From Pseudoduganella rivuli (lineage in GTDB: Bacteria > Pseudomonadota > Gammaproteobacteria > Burkholderiales > Burkholderiaceae_D), in assembly GCF_009674485.1 (NCBI RefSeq), contig NZ_WKJJ01000002.1, positions 434,001 to 498,000 on the forward strand: 64,000 nucleotides of DNA, in the 5' to 3' direction. Both the position numbers and the translations under genes were made by a program. Below are positions 56,822 to 64,000 of the stretch, piece by piece. The first letter of the stretch is position 1, and every line of letters begins with the position of its first letter. Under the pieces are notes generated by a model. That model worked only from the letters and a program-made list of their open reading frames with translations. It was not told the origin of the DNA and searched no databases.

Positions 56822-59800
56822 TTACGCGGCGTGTTTGTGGCCGCTATTGAAAATCGCCAACAGCCGCGCTTTCTCGGCGCGGAACTCCGCCACGGCTTTT
56901 TCCTTCACGTGGCCGAAGCCGCGGATTTTCTCCGGCAGCAACGCCAGCGCCACCGCCGTGTCATAGTTGTTGGCATCGACTTTGCTCAGCAGCAAGGTCA
57001 CCAGTTCACGGTACTCGGCAATCAGCGCACGCTCCATCTTGCGCTCTTCAGTGTAGCCAAAGATATCCAGCGCGCCACCGCGCAACCCCTTCATTTTTGC
57101 CAGCAGCTTGAAGGCGCTCCACATCCACGAACCGAATTCCGCCTTGACCAGGTGGCCCTTGGCATCCTTTTTCGCGAACAGCGGCGGCGCCAGGTTGAAT
57201 TTCAGCGAGAAGTTGCCTTCGAATTGCGATTGCAGCTGCTCGACGAAGCGGCCATCCGTGTACAGGCGCGCCACTTCATATTCATCCTTGTACGCCATCA
57301 GTTTCGACAGCGACTTCGCCGCAGCCATGGCCAGCTTGTTGCCCAGCTTATTGTCCGCATTAAGGGACATGTCCTTGGCGCGCACCTGCTGCACCAGTTC
57401 TTCATACTGGGCGGCGTAGGCGGCGTTCTGGTAGCCGGTCAGGAATTCCACGCGTTTCTTGATGACGGTATCCAGGCTTTGCGGCATTTGCACGATGACG
57501 GCTTGCGCCGGGATCGCGGTTTTTTCCACGCGCTTCAGATCCACGGCGGCGCGACGGCCCCACAGGAAGCTCTTCTTGTTGGCTTCCACGCCGACGCCAT
57601 TCAGTTCAATGGCGCGCAGCAGCGACGCTTCGGTCAGCGGAATGCGGCCGCGCTGCCATGCATATCCCAGCATGAACAGGTTGGCGGCAATCGAATCGCC
57701 CATCAATGCCGTCGCCAGCTTGGTGGCGTCGATAAAGTCGGCGGCAGCCGTGTTGCTGTTGTCTTGCGGCGCGCCCACGGATTCGCGGATCAGCGCTTTG
57801 ACTTCCTGCACCGGGTATTCCCAGTCGCGCTGCTGGGCAAACGTGCCGGGCGGCTGTTCGTGCAGGTTGACCACGGCCAGCGTGCGGCCCGGACGCATTT
57901 TCGATACGGCGTCCGATGCGCCGGCGGTCAGCATGTCGCAGCCCAGGATCAGGTCGGCCTCGCCGGTGGCGATGCGCTGCGCGCGCAAGTGGGCCGGCGA
58001 ACGGGCGATCTTCACGTGCGACGTGACGGAACCGTTCTTTTGCGACATGCCCGTCATGTCCAGCACGGACGCGCCTTTGCCTTCCAGGTGTGCGGCCATG
58101 CCCATCAGCGCGCCCACCGTGATGACACCGGTGCCGCCGATACCGTTGATCAGGATGTTGTACGGGTGTTCGCAGTCCGGCAGCGCAGGTTGCGGCAGCA
58201 CGCCCCAGCCATCGTCCGCGTTCTTGTCCTTCGAGACGCCCGTCTTCGATTTCTTCAGGTTACCGCCTTCGACCGAGACGAACGACGGGCAGAAGCCCTT
58301 CACGCACGAATAATCCTTGTTGCACGACGACTGGTCGATGGTGCGCTTGCGGCCGAATTCCGTTTCCTTCGGCAGGATCGATACGCAGTTCGACTGGATG
58401 CCGCAATCGCCACACCCTTCGCACACGGCTTCATTGATGACCATGCGCTTGGCCGGGTCGGGGAATTCGCCTTTCTTGCGGCGGCGGCGCTTTTCGGCGG
58501 CGCAGGTCTGGTCGTAAATCAGCACGGAAGCGCCGGGCAGTTCGCGCAATTCGCGCTGCACGGCATCCATGTCCTTGCGGTCATGCAGCGACACGATGGC
58601 CGGCAGGGCGGAGCGATCGGTATAACGCGACAAGTCTTCCGTTACCAGCGCAATGCGCTTGACGCCTTCTGCCGCCATTTGCTGCGCGATCATCGGCACG
58701 GACACGGTGCCGTCGACCGGCTGGCCGCCCGTCATCGCGACGGCGTCGTTGTACAGGATCTTGTAGGTGATGTTGACCTTGGCCGCCACGGCGGCGCGGA
58801 TCGCCAGGTAGCCGGAGTGGAAATAGGTGCCGTCACCCAGGTTCTGGAACACGTGCGGCACTTTCGAGAACGCGGCCTGGCCGATCCACGGCGCGCCTTC
58901 GCCGCCCATGTGCGTGGTCAGCTTGTTGTATTCCGGGTAGATCGACGTGGCCATCACGTGGCAGCCGATGCCGGCCAGCGCGAACGAACCGTCCGGCACC
59001 TTGGTCGACGTGTTGTGCGGGCAGCCGGAGCAATAGAAGGCGGGACGGAATGGCGTGTCGATGGCCTTTTTCAGTACCGCGTCTTTCGCATCGAGGAAGG
59101 TCAGGCGGGCCTTGATCTGGTCCTGGATATGGGTGTCCGTGATGTACTGCTTGACGCGCGATGCGATCACGCGCGCCACTTGCGACACGGAGAAGTCAGC
59201 CTTCGGCGGCAGCAGCCATTCGCCGCGCGGCGCCACCCATTCGCCCTTGTCATCGAACTTGCCGACCACGCGCGGACGCACGTCTTCGCGCCAGTTGTAC
59301 AACTGTTCTTTCAACTGGTATTCGACGAACTGGCGCTTTTCTTCGACCACGAGGATTTCGTCCAGGCCCTGTGCGAACTCGCGCACGGAATCCGGTTCCA
59401 GCGGCCATGGCATGGCGACCTTGAACAGGCGCAGGCCGACCTTGGCGGCCATCTCTTCATCAATGCCCAGTTCTTCCAGCGCTTCCAGCACGTCCAGGTA
59501 CGATTTGCCGGACGCGATGATGCCCAGCTTGGCATCCGCGGAATCGATGGTGGTGTGATTCAGTTTGTTTTCACGGGCATAGGCCAGCGCCGCATAGATC
59601 TTGTAGTCCTGCATCAGCGCTTCCTGGTTGCGCGCCTGCTGGCCCAGCGGGATCGCGGACAGGCGGGCATTCAGGCCGCCTTCCGGCATATGGAAGTCTT
59701 TCGGAATCTTCACGTCGACGCGGAATGGATTCGCATCGACCGAGGCCGACGATTCCACCGTGTCGGCCAGCGCCTTGAAGGCCACGGCGCAGCCGGAAAA

Positions 59801-60406
59801 GCGCGACATGGCCCAGCCGTGCACGCCCAGGTCCAGGTATTCCTGCACGTTGCATGGGTACAGCACGGGGATCATGCAGGCGGAGAAGATGTGGTCGGAC
59901 TGGTGCGGCAGCGTTGACGAATACGCGCCGTGGTCGTCGCCGGCCACCAGCAGCACGCCGCCGTGCCTGGACGTGCCCGCATGGTTCATGTGCTTGAAGA
60001 CATCGCCGCAGCGGTCCACGCCGGGGCCCTTGCCGTACCACATGGCAAACACGCCATCGTACTTGGCCGGGCCGATCAAATCCACCTGCTGCGAACCCCA
60101 GACGGCGGTCGCCGCCAGGTCTTCATTCACGCCCGGCACGAATTGCACGTTGTGCGCTTCCAGGTGTTTCTTGGCTTTCCACAGCGTTTCATCCAACCCG
60201 CCCAGCGGCGAACCGCGGTAGCCGGAAATGAAGCCGCCCGTGTTCAGGCCGGCGGCGTGGTCGCGCACCTGTTGCATCATCGGCAAGCGCACCAGCGCCT
60301 GGATGCCGGACAGGAAGATGTTGCCGGAAGTGGCCGTGTATTTGTCGTCGAGTGTGACGGAAGTAAGGCGGTCGGCGGTTGCCGCTGGTGCCGTGGTGTC
60401 GGCCAT
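56822..60406 (-). CDS. indolepyruvate ferredoxin oxidoreductase, alpha-beta-gamma fusion
   Basis: A 1194-residue fused 2-oxoacid:ferredoxin oxidoreductase. The N-terminal pyrimidine-binding domain contains GFISGYRGSPLGGLDE. The TPP-binding half has CSGCPHNTSTKVPDGS and GIGCHVMA. Two clusters, CEGCGDCGIQSNC and SCNKDYSCVKGFC, fit 4Fe-4S binding. The gamma domain follows with LINGIGGTGVITVGALMGMAAHLEGKG. It oxidatively decarboxylates aryl pyruvates or branched 2-oxoacids to acyl-CoA with ferredoxin. The start at 60406 has GGAG upstream; an in-frame ATG at 60505 gives a Thr/Pro leader without support. Its place next to icmF suggests shared amino-acid-derived acyl-CoA catabolism. Confidence 0.93.
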   Translation of the reverse strand: MADTTAPAATADRLTSVTLDDKYTATSGNIFLSGIQALVRLPMMQQVRDHAAGLNTGGFISGYRGSPLGGLDETLWKAKKHLEAHNVQFVPGVNEDLAATAVWGSQQVDLIGPAKYDGVFAMWYGKGPGVDRCGDVFKHMNHAGTSRHGGVLLVAGDDHGAYSSTLPHQSDHIFSACMIPVLYPCNVQEYLDLGVHGWAMSRFSGCAVAFKALADTVESSASVDANPFRVDVKIPKDFHMPEGGLNARLSAIPLGQQARNQEALMQDYKIYAALAYARENKLNHTTIDSADAKLGIIASGKSYLDVLEALEELGIDEEMAAKVGLRLFKVAMPWPLEPDSVREFAQGLDEILVVEEKRQFVEYQLKEQLYNWREDVRPRVVGKFDDKGEWVAPRGEWLLPPKADFSVSQVARVIASRVKQYITDTHIQDQIKARLTFLDAKDAVLKKAIDTPFRPAFYCSGCPHNTSTKVPDGSFALAGIGCHVMATSIYPEYNKLTTHMGGEGAPWIGQAAFSKVPHVFQNLGDGTYFHSGYLAIRAAVAAKVNITYKILYNDAVAMTGGQPVDGTVSVPMIAQQMAAEGVKRIALVTEDLSRYTDRSALPAIVSLHDRKDMDAVQRELRELPGASVLIYDQTCAAEKRRRRKKGEFPDPAKRMVINEAVCEGCGDCGIQSNCVSILPKETEFGRKRTIDQSSCNKDYSCVKGFCPSFVSVEGGNLKKSKTGVSKDKNADDGWGVLPQPALPDCEHPYNILINGIGGTGVITVGALMGMAAHLEGKGASVLDMTGMSQKNGSVTSHVKIARSPAHLRAQRIATGEADLILGCDMLTAGASDAVSKMRPGRTLAVVNLHEQPPGTFAQQRDWEYPVQEVKALIRESVGAPQDNSNTAAADFIDATKLATALMGDSIAANLFMLGYAWQRGRIPLTEASLLRAIELNGVGVEANKKSFLWGRRAAVDLKRVEKTAIPAQAVIVQMPQSLDTVIKKRVEFLTGYQNAAYAAQYEELVQQVRAKDMSLNADNKLGNKLAMAAAKSLSKLMAYKDEYEVARLYTDGRFVEQLQSQFEGNFSLKFNLAPPLFAKKDAKGHLVKAEFGSWMWSAFKLLAKMKGLRGGALDIFGYTEERKMERALIAEYRELVTLLLSKVDANNYDTAVALALLPEKIRGFGHVKEKAVAEFRAEKARLLAIFNSGHKHAA

Positions 60407-60628
60407 GGTGATGTCTCCAAAAGGGTATTCGGGATCGCCGCCAGTCGTCGCGGTGCGCCGGGTAAGCGCGGGCGGGACAGGCGTATTGCCGCGGGTCTGC
60501 GGCATTACAACGTGCTTACGGATAGTTTAGGTCTAAAAAATCCGCATAGCGTGCCAGTTTAATTGGCAAGTTGACGTATACGGAAATACCGTTTCTCGAT
60601 GGGGGTATAAGAAAAAATTATGGCAGGC

Positions 60629-62572
60629 TTAGCGGCTGGCATGACGGGTGAACGTTTGCGCCGCCTGCAGCACCTGGTCCGCCACCAGTTCTGCTCCGGC
60701 AACGGACAAATGGTTGTCGTCAAAGTAATAGGCAGCGCCGCCCCGGGCGGCGTAGCAATTGCTGTTGTCGCACAAGACTTTGGCCGGGTCGACGATGCGC
60801 GCTTCGCGCGGAATCTGGCTCAGCCGCGCATTGGTCCAGGCGCTGCGTGCATCCCACCACGCGCGGCGCACCGACACCACGTCGCTGCGGGGATCGGTCG
60901 CGCGGAACAGCAGCTTGTCCATGGGGCGGGCCAGTTCCGGCGCCTGCAGCACGAGGATCACTTGTTTGCCGCTGCCGATGAAATAACGCAGCACGTCAAC
61001 CAGCGCAGTCCAGCGCTGCTCTTGCTGCGCGGCGCTGAAGTCGTGCGGCAGATGGGGGTACGTCAGTTCATGTACGCCGAATAAATGGGCATTGATACGG
61101 TGCGACACCACCACGGTTTCAATTTCCGGATGCTGGCCGATATAGTGCGCGGCTTCCTGCGTCCATTCGGAACAGTGCGGCATTTCCTCCAGCATCGTGC
61201 CGAACGACGGCGCGCAGCCGCTGAAAGAAAAATGCTTGAGCTTGATGCCCTGCGGTTGCAGCTTTTCAGCCACTGCATAGGCCAGCTCGATCGCATGGCT
61301 GTCGCCGTACGCGGCCCACGTCAGCTTTCCTGCCAGGTATTCGCACGCGGCTTCCGGCTTGCGGTAATCCTTGCCTTCGGTATGGCACGTTTCGCGCTTC
61401 GGGCTGGGGTGCGCGGTTTTCAGCACGGCCAACTGTTCCGGCGTCGTGCGCTGTTCCAGGAAGCCGTGCGTGAACTGGCCGCTGAGGCCTGCTGCGGTAA
61501 ACAGCATGCTGCCGGCCAGGCCAAACGTGAAGACTTGCTTGCGGGCGACGACGCGGCGGGTGCGGAAGGGCGCTTCCACGTATTTCCAGCTGAAGCAGGC
61601 CAGCGCCAGTACCGCGGCCACCAGCGCCGCCAACAATGCCGGCGACGGCTCGTCCAGGCTGCGGTGGCGGGCAAAGGCAAACAGCGGCTGGTGCCACAGG
61701 TAGGCGCTGTAGCTGACCACGCCGATGCCGACGAAGGGCTTGCTGGCCAATAAGCGTCCGACCCACGTGGCAGGGCGGGCGTACAGGATGATCAGGGCCG
61801 CGCCCACGGTTGGCGCCAGCGCATACACGCTGGGGAAGGGCGTATTTTTATCGTAGACGAACAGGGAAAAGGCGATGAGGGCCAGGCCGGCCAGGCTGCC
61901 CAGCTGGCGCATCCTGTCGGAAACCTGCGCGTCGATGCTGGTGGTGAAATAAATGGCCGTGAAGGCGCCGATCAGCAATTCCCATGCGCGGGTCGGCAAT
62001 AAATAAAAAGTGAAGTCCGGCTTGTCATGCACCAGCATTTGCGCGGCGACCAGGCTGGCCAGGCCGATCGCGGCCAGCACTGCCAGCAAGACCCGCTTGC
62101 CGGCGCGCCATACCAGCATCAACAGCAAGGGGAAAAACACATAGTATTGTTCTTCGACGGCCAGGCTCCACGTGTGCAGCAAGGGTTTCAGTTCTGTCGC
62201 CGTATCGAAATAGCCGCCGGTCAGCCAGAACAGGATGTTGGAACTGAACAGCGTGACGGACACGACGCTTTGCGCGAATCCCTTGGTGTCGGCCGGCGGC
62301 AGCCATAACCAGGCGAACGGCAGGCAGGCGGCCAGCACGAAAAACAGGGCGGGCAAGATGCGCCGGGCGCGCCGTTCATAGAAATTCACGATGCTGAATT
62401 TCCCGAGCATCAATTCCGCGTAAATGATGCTGGTGATCAGGTAGCCGCTGATGACAAAGAAAATATCGACACCGACAAAGCCGCCGCTGAACAGCTGGAA
62501 GCCGGCGTGGAACAGGATGACGGGGATGACCGCGACAGTACGCAAGCCATCGACTTCGGGACGATATTGCAT
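60629..62572 (-). CDS. OafA-type acyltransferase with C-terminal SGNH domain
   Basis: A 647-residue inner-membrane O-acyltransferase. The N-terminal acyltransferase-3 domain has about ten transmembrane helices and the motif YRPEVDGLRTVAVIPVILFHAGF with catalytic-region His, then DIFFVISGYLIT. A C-terminal periplasmic SGNH domain carries AAYGDSHAIELA and DDNHLSVAGAEL. This architecture modifies cell-surface sugars such as LPS O-antigen or exopolysaccharide with acetyl groups. It stands alone with no glycan cluster in view, so the acceptor is unknown. Confidence 0.9.
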   Translation of the reverse strand: MQYRPEVDGLRTVAVIPVILFHAGFQLFSGGFVGVDIFFVISGYLITSIIYAELMLGKFSIVNFYERRARRILPALFFVLAACLPFAWLWLPPADTKGFAQSVVSVTLFSSNILFWLTGGYFDTATELKPLLHTWSLAVEEQYYVFFPLLLMLVWRAGKRVLLAVLAAIGLASLVAAQMLVHDKPDFTFYLLPTRAWELLIGAFTAIYFTTSIDAQVSDRMRQLGSLAGLALIAFSLFVYDKNTPFPSVYALAPTVGAALIILYARPATWVGRLLASKPFVGIGVVSYSAYLWHQPLFAFARHRSLDEPSPALLAALVAAVLALACFSWKYVEAPFRTRRVVARKQVFTFGLAGSMLFTAAGLSGQFTHGFLEQRTTPEQLAVLKTAHPSPKRETCHTEGKDYRKPEAACEYLAGKLTWAAYGDSHAIELAYAVAEKLQPQGIKLKHFSFSGCAPSFGTMLEEMPHCSEWTQEAAHYIGQHPEIETVVVSHRINAHLFGVHELTYPHLPHDFSAAQQEQRWTALVDVLRYFIGSGKQVILVLQAPELARPMDKLLFRATDPRSDVVSVRRAWWDARSAWTNARLSQIPREARIVDPAKVLCDNSNCYAARGGAAYYFDDNHLSVAGAELVADQVLQAAQTFTRHASR

Positions 62573-62641
62573 TTCGGATGCTCTATGCGGCGCCGTGCGG
62601 ATGGCACGAGGTTGAGGTAGTTATTTATTTTACATTAACTT

Positions 62642-63577
62642 TTACTCACTCAGTGGCAGCAGGCGCGCACCGATCCAGTAGCCGCTCTGGCACAGTTCCG
62701 CCGCGACCTGGCAGATCAGGCGGCTGACGGCGGCTGCCGCATTCGTCAGCGGGATGTTTTTCGAGCCGCACAGCACCACAGTGCGGGAAATCGACGGGCT
62801 GTGAATGGGCAGCGCGCGCATGGCGCCACGCTCGACTTCCGCCAGCACGGGGGCCACCGGCAAGATCGTGGCGCCCATGCCGGCCAGGATGGCGGATTTC
62901 AGGATCGCGATGGAATTGATTTCAATGATGTTCGCTGTCGCCAGGCCCGCGCTGCGCGCCACCGCCTCGATGCGGGGCCGCACGCCGTGCTGCATGCCGG
63001 GCAGGATCAACTGGGTGGACAGCGCCTGTGACAGCGCAATGCCGTCATCGGCGGGCGCCATGTCGGTACGGCAAATGTAGCGCAGCTCTTCTTCCGCCAG
63101 CGGCGTACAGACGAAGGGCGACAACTGGCCGTCATCGAACAGCACGGCCAGGTTGACCCGGCCCGACTTCAATTGTTCGGCCAGGTTGCCCGTCAATTCC
63201 TCCGTCAATTGCAACGTGATTTCCGGGAATTGCGCGCGCGTGGCCGTCAGCAGCGGCAATGCCAGCGCGCCGGAAATGCTGTGTGGCAAACCAACAGTCA
63301 CACTGCCGGACGGCCGCGTTGCCGATTGCGTGACGGCCGAGCGGGCGTCCGACACTTGCTTGAGGATGGCCAGCGCATGTTCGTAAAACACCTTGCCGGC
63401 ATCGGTGCTGAGTACGCCCTGGGCCGACCGGTGCAGCAATTGCGCGCCCAGTTCTTCTTCCAGTTGGCGTAATTGCTGCGTCAGGGCGGGCTGTGCGACG
63501 TGCAGCATGGCGGCCGCGCGCGACAGCGAACCATGGTCGACGATGGCGACAAAATAGCGGAGCTGGCGTAATTCCAT
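62642..63577 (-). CDS. LysR family transcriptional regulator (Nac/Cbl-like style)
   Basis: A 311-residue LysR protein. The DNA-binding domain reads MELRQLRYFVAIVDHGSLSRAAAMLHVAQPALTQQLRQLEEELG, seen by its parts ELRQLRYFVAIV and SLSRAAAMLHVAQPALTQQ. The effector domain begins SGSVTVGLPHSISGALALPLL and has the proportions of Nac-like regulators. The start at 63577 is the standard position for LysR proteins; upstream in-frame sequence lacks support. It is divergent from the DUF3391/HD-GYP gene. The target cannot be named. Confidence 0.88.
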   Translation of the reverse strand: MELRQLRYFVAIVDHGSLSRAAAMLHVAQPALTQQLRQLEEELGAQLLHRSAQGVLSTDAGKVFYEHALAILKQVSDARSAVTQSATRPSGSVTVGLPHSISGALALPLLTATRAQFPEITLQLTEELTGNLAEQLKSGRVNLAVLFDDGQLSPFVCTPLAEEELRYICRTDMAPADDGIALSQALSTQLILPGMQHGVRPRIEAVARSAGLATANIIEINSIAILKSAILAGMGATILPVAPVLAEVERGAMRALPIHSPSISRTVVLCGSKNIPLTNAAAAVSRLICQVAAELCQSGYWIGARLLPLSE

Positions 63578-63707
63578 GTAAAGAGTGTTGTGTGCAGGAC
63601 ATAGTGATGAATCCTGCTGGAAACAATTTGTTATACTGATTCTAACGCCTGATCGCTGCATTATTACCTTTTATCACACCCCACATAGCCCGCAGCAGAG
63701 TTTTCCT

Positions 63708-64000
63708 ATGCTCAAGAAAGTCGACTCGTCCCAGCTGAAAGTGGGCATGTTCATCCATGATCTCAGTTGCGACTGGATGTCCCATCCGTTCATGCGCAAC
63801 CGCTTCCTGCTCAGCAGCGAAGACGAGATCCGAAAGATCGTCCAGGCCGGCATCCACGACGTGGTGATCGACAGCGACAAAGGGCTGGACGTGCAGGACG
63901 CGCCCACGTTGCAGGAAGCGCAGGAAGCCACCGAGCGGGAATTGACGGAGCTGGCGGCCAAGCCGGTGACGGTGATGCGCGTATCGCTGGGCGAGGAATT
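63708..64000 (+). CDS. DUF3391 / HD-GYP family protein, 5' part
   Basis: The window ends within this gene; about 97 residues are visible. The sequence MLKKVDSSQLKVGMFIHDL, then CDWMSHPFMRNRFLL, IRKIVQAGIHDVVIDSDKG, is the DUF3391 domain that precedes an HD-GYP c-di-GMP phosphodiesterase in many betaproteobacteria. The HD-GYP part would lie beyond 64000 and is inferred from the family. An AGAG site precedes the ATG, and a TATACT box lies at 63632-63637. It would degrade c-di-GMP and affect motility or biofilm. Confidence 0.85.
   Translation, partial: MLKKVDSSQLKVGMFIHDLSCDWMSHPFMRNRFLLSSEDEIRKIVQAGIHDVVIDSDKGLDVQDAPTLQEAQEATERELTELAAKPVTVMRVSLGEE

Overview
The window reads as chromosomal DNA of a GC-rich betaproteobacterium, most likely Burkholderiales/Oxalobacteraceae (Massilia, Duganella or Janthinobacterium type). 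This is inferred from protein styles (RdgC, SlyX, fused isobutyryl-CoA mutase IcmF, fused indolepyruvate oxidoreductase, HD-GYP protein with a DUF3391 N-terminus, TonB-linked maltose locus) and from the base composition; no rRNA is present to fix the taxon. Coding density is high. No insertion sequence, prophage or CRISPR array was seen. No stretch over 300 bases lacks a gene or tRNA.

Layout. 1-5 kb: transglutaminase-like protein, a LysR regulator divergent from a secreted metallo-beta-lactamase-fold protein with a degraded metal site, slyX, a GMC oxidoreductase and an NnrU-family membrane protein. 5-13 kb: periplasmic M48 peptidase, TMEM175-like channel, acyl-CoA ligase, and two tandem exported M3 peptidases. 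13-17.5 kb: small unknown gene, MerR regulator, DUF4404 protein, DUF1269-type membrane protein, YgiQ radical SAM protein. 17.6-21.8 kb: RCC1-repeat lipoprotein followed by a THI5/NMT1-PAS-GGDEF-EAL sensor. 22-24 kb: ahpC-ahpF behind a well-spaced OxyR site. 24.2-27.6 kb: leftward AI-2E transporter, cyclic-nucleotide-binding protein, and an ABC ATPase coupled to an unassigned membrane protein. 27.7-28.2 kb: tRNA operon Val-Asp-Val-Asp with a strong promoter and a terminator.

28.3-36.6 kb: MmyB-like regulator, chemoreceptor, LexA-box-controlled dinB, rdgC, a short asparaginase-like protein, an unknown protein, and a TetR regulator divergent from a second MBL-fold protein. 36.8-46 kb: maltose-type disaccharide locus, with a TonB receptor, LacI regulator, GH65 phosphorylase, beta-phosphoglucomutase, sugar permease and a second LacI regulator. 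The model is import across the outer membrane, uptake by the permease, phosphorolysis to glucose plus beta-glucose-1-phosphate, and isomerisation to glucose-6-phosphate. Operator-like palindromes sit at both control regions. 46-53 kb: a haloacetate-dehalogenase-like hydrolase, an SGNH hydrolase, a divergent groES-groEL copy without the GGM tail, a VOC protein, and a less GC-rich patch with a DUF4411 / XRE-ImmA-IrrE toxin-antitoxin-like pair. 53-64 kb: IcmF, fused indolepyruvate oxidoreductase, OafA-type acyltransferase, a LysR regulator and the 5' end of a DUF3391/HD-GYP gene cut by the window edge.

A family of short hairpins, each preceded by GTAG, recurs at four intergenic loci (six copies) and looks like REP elements.
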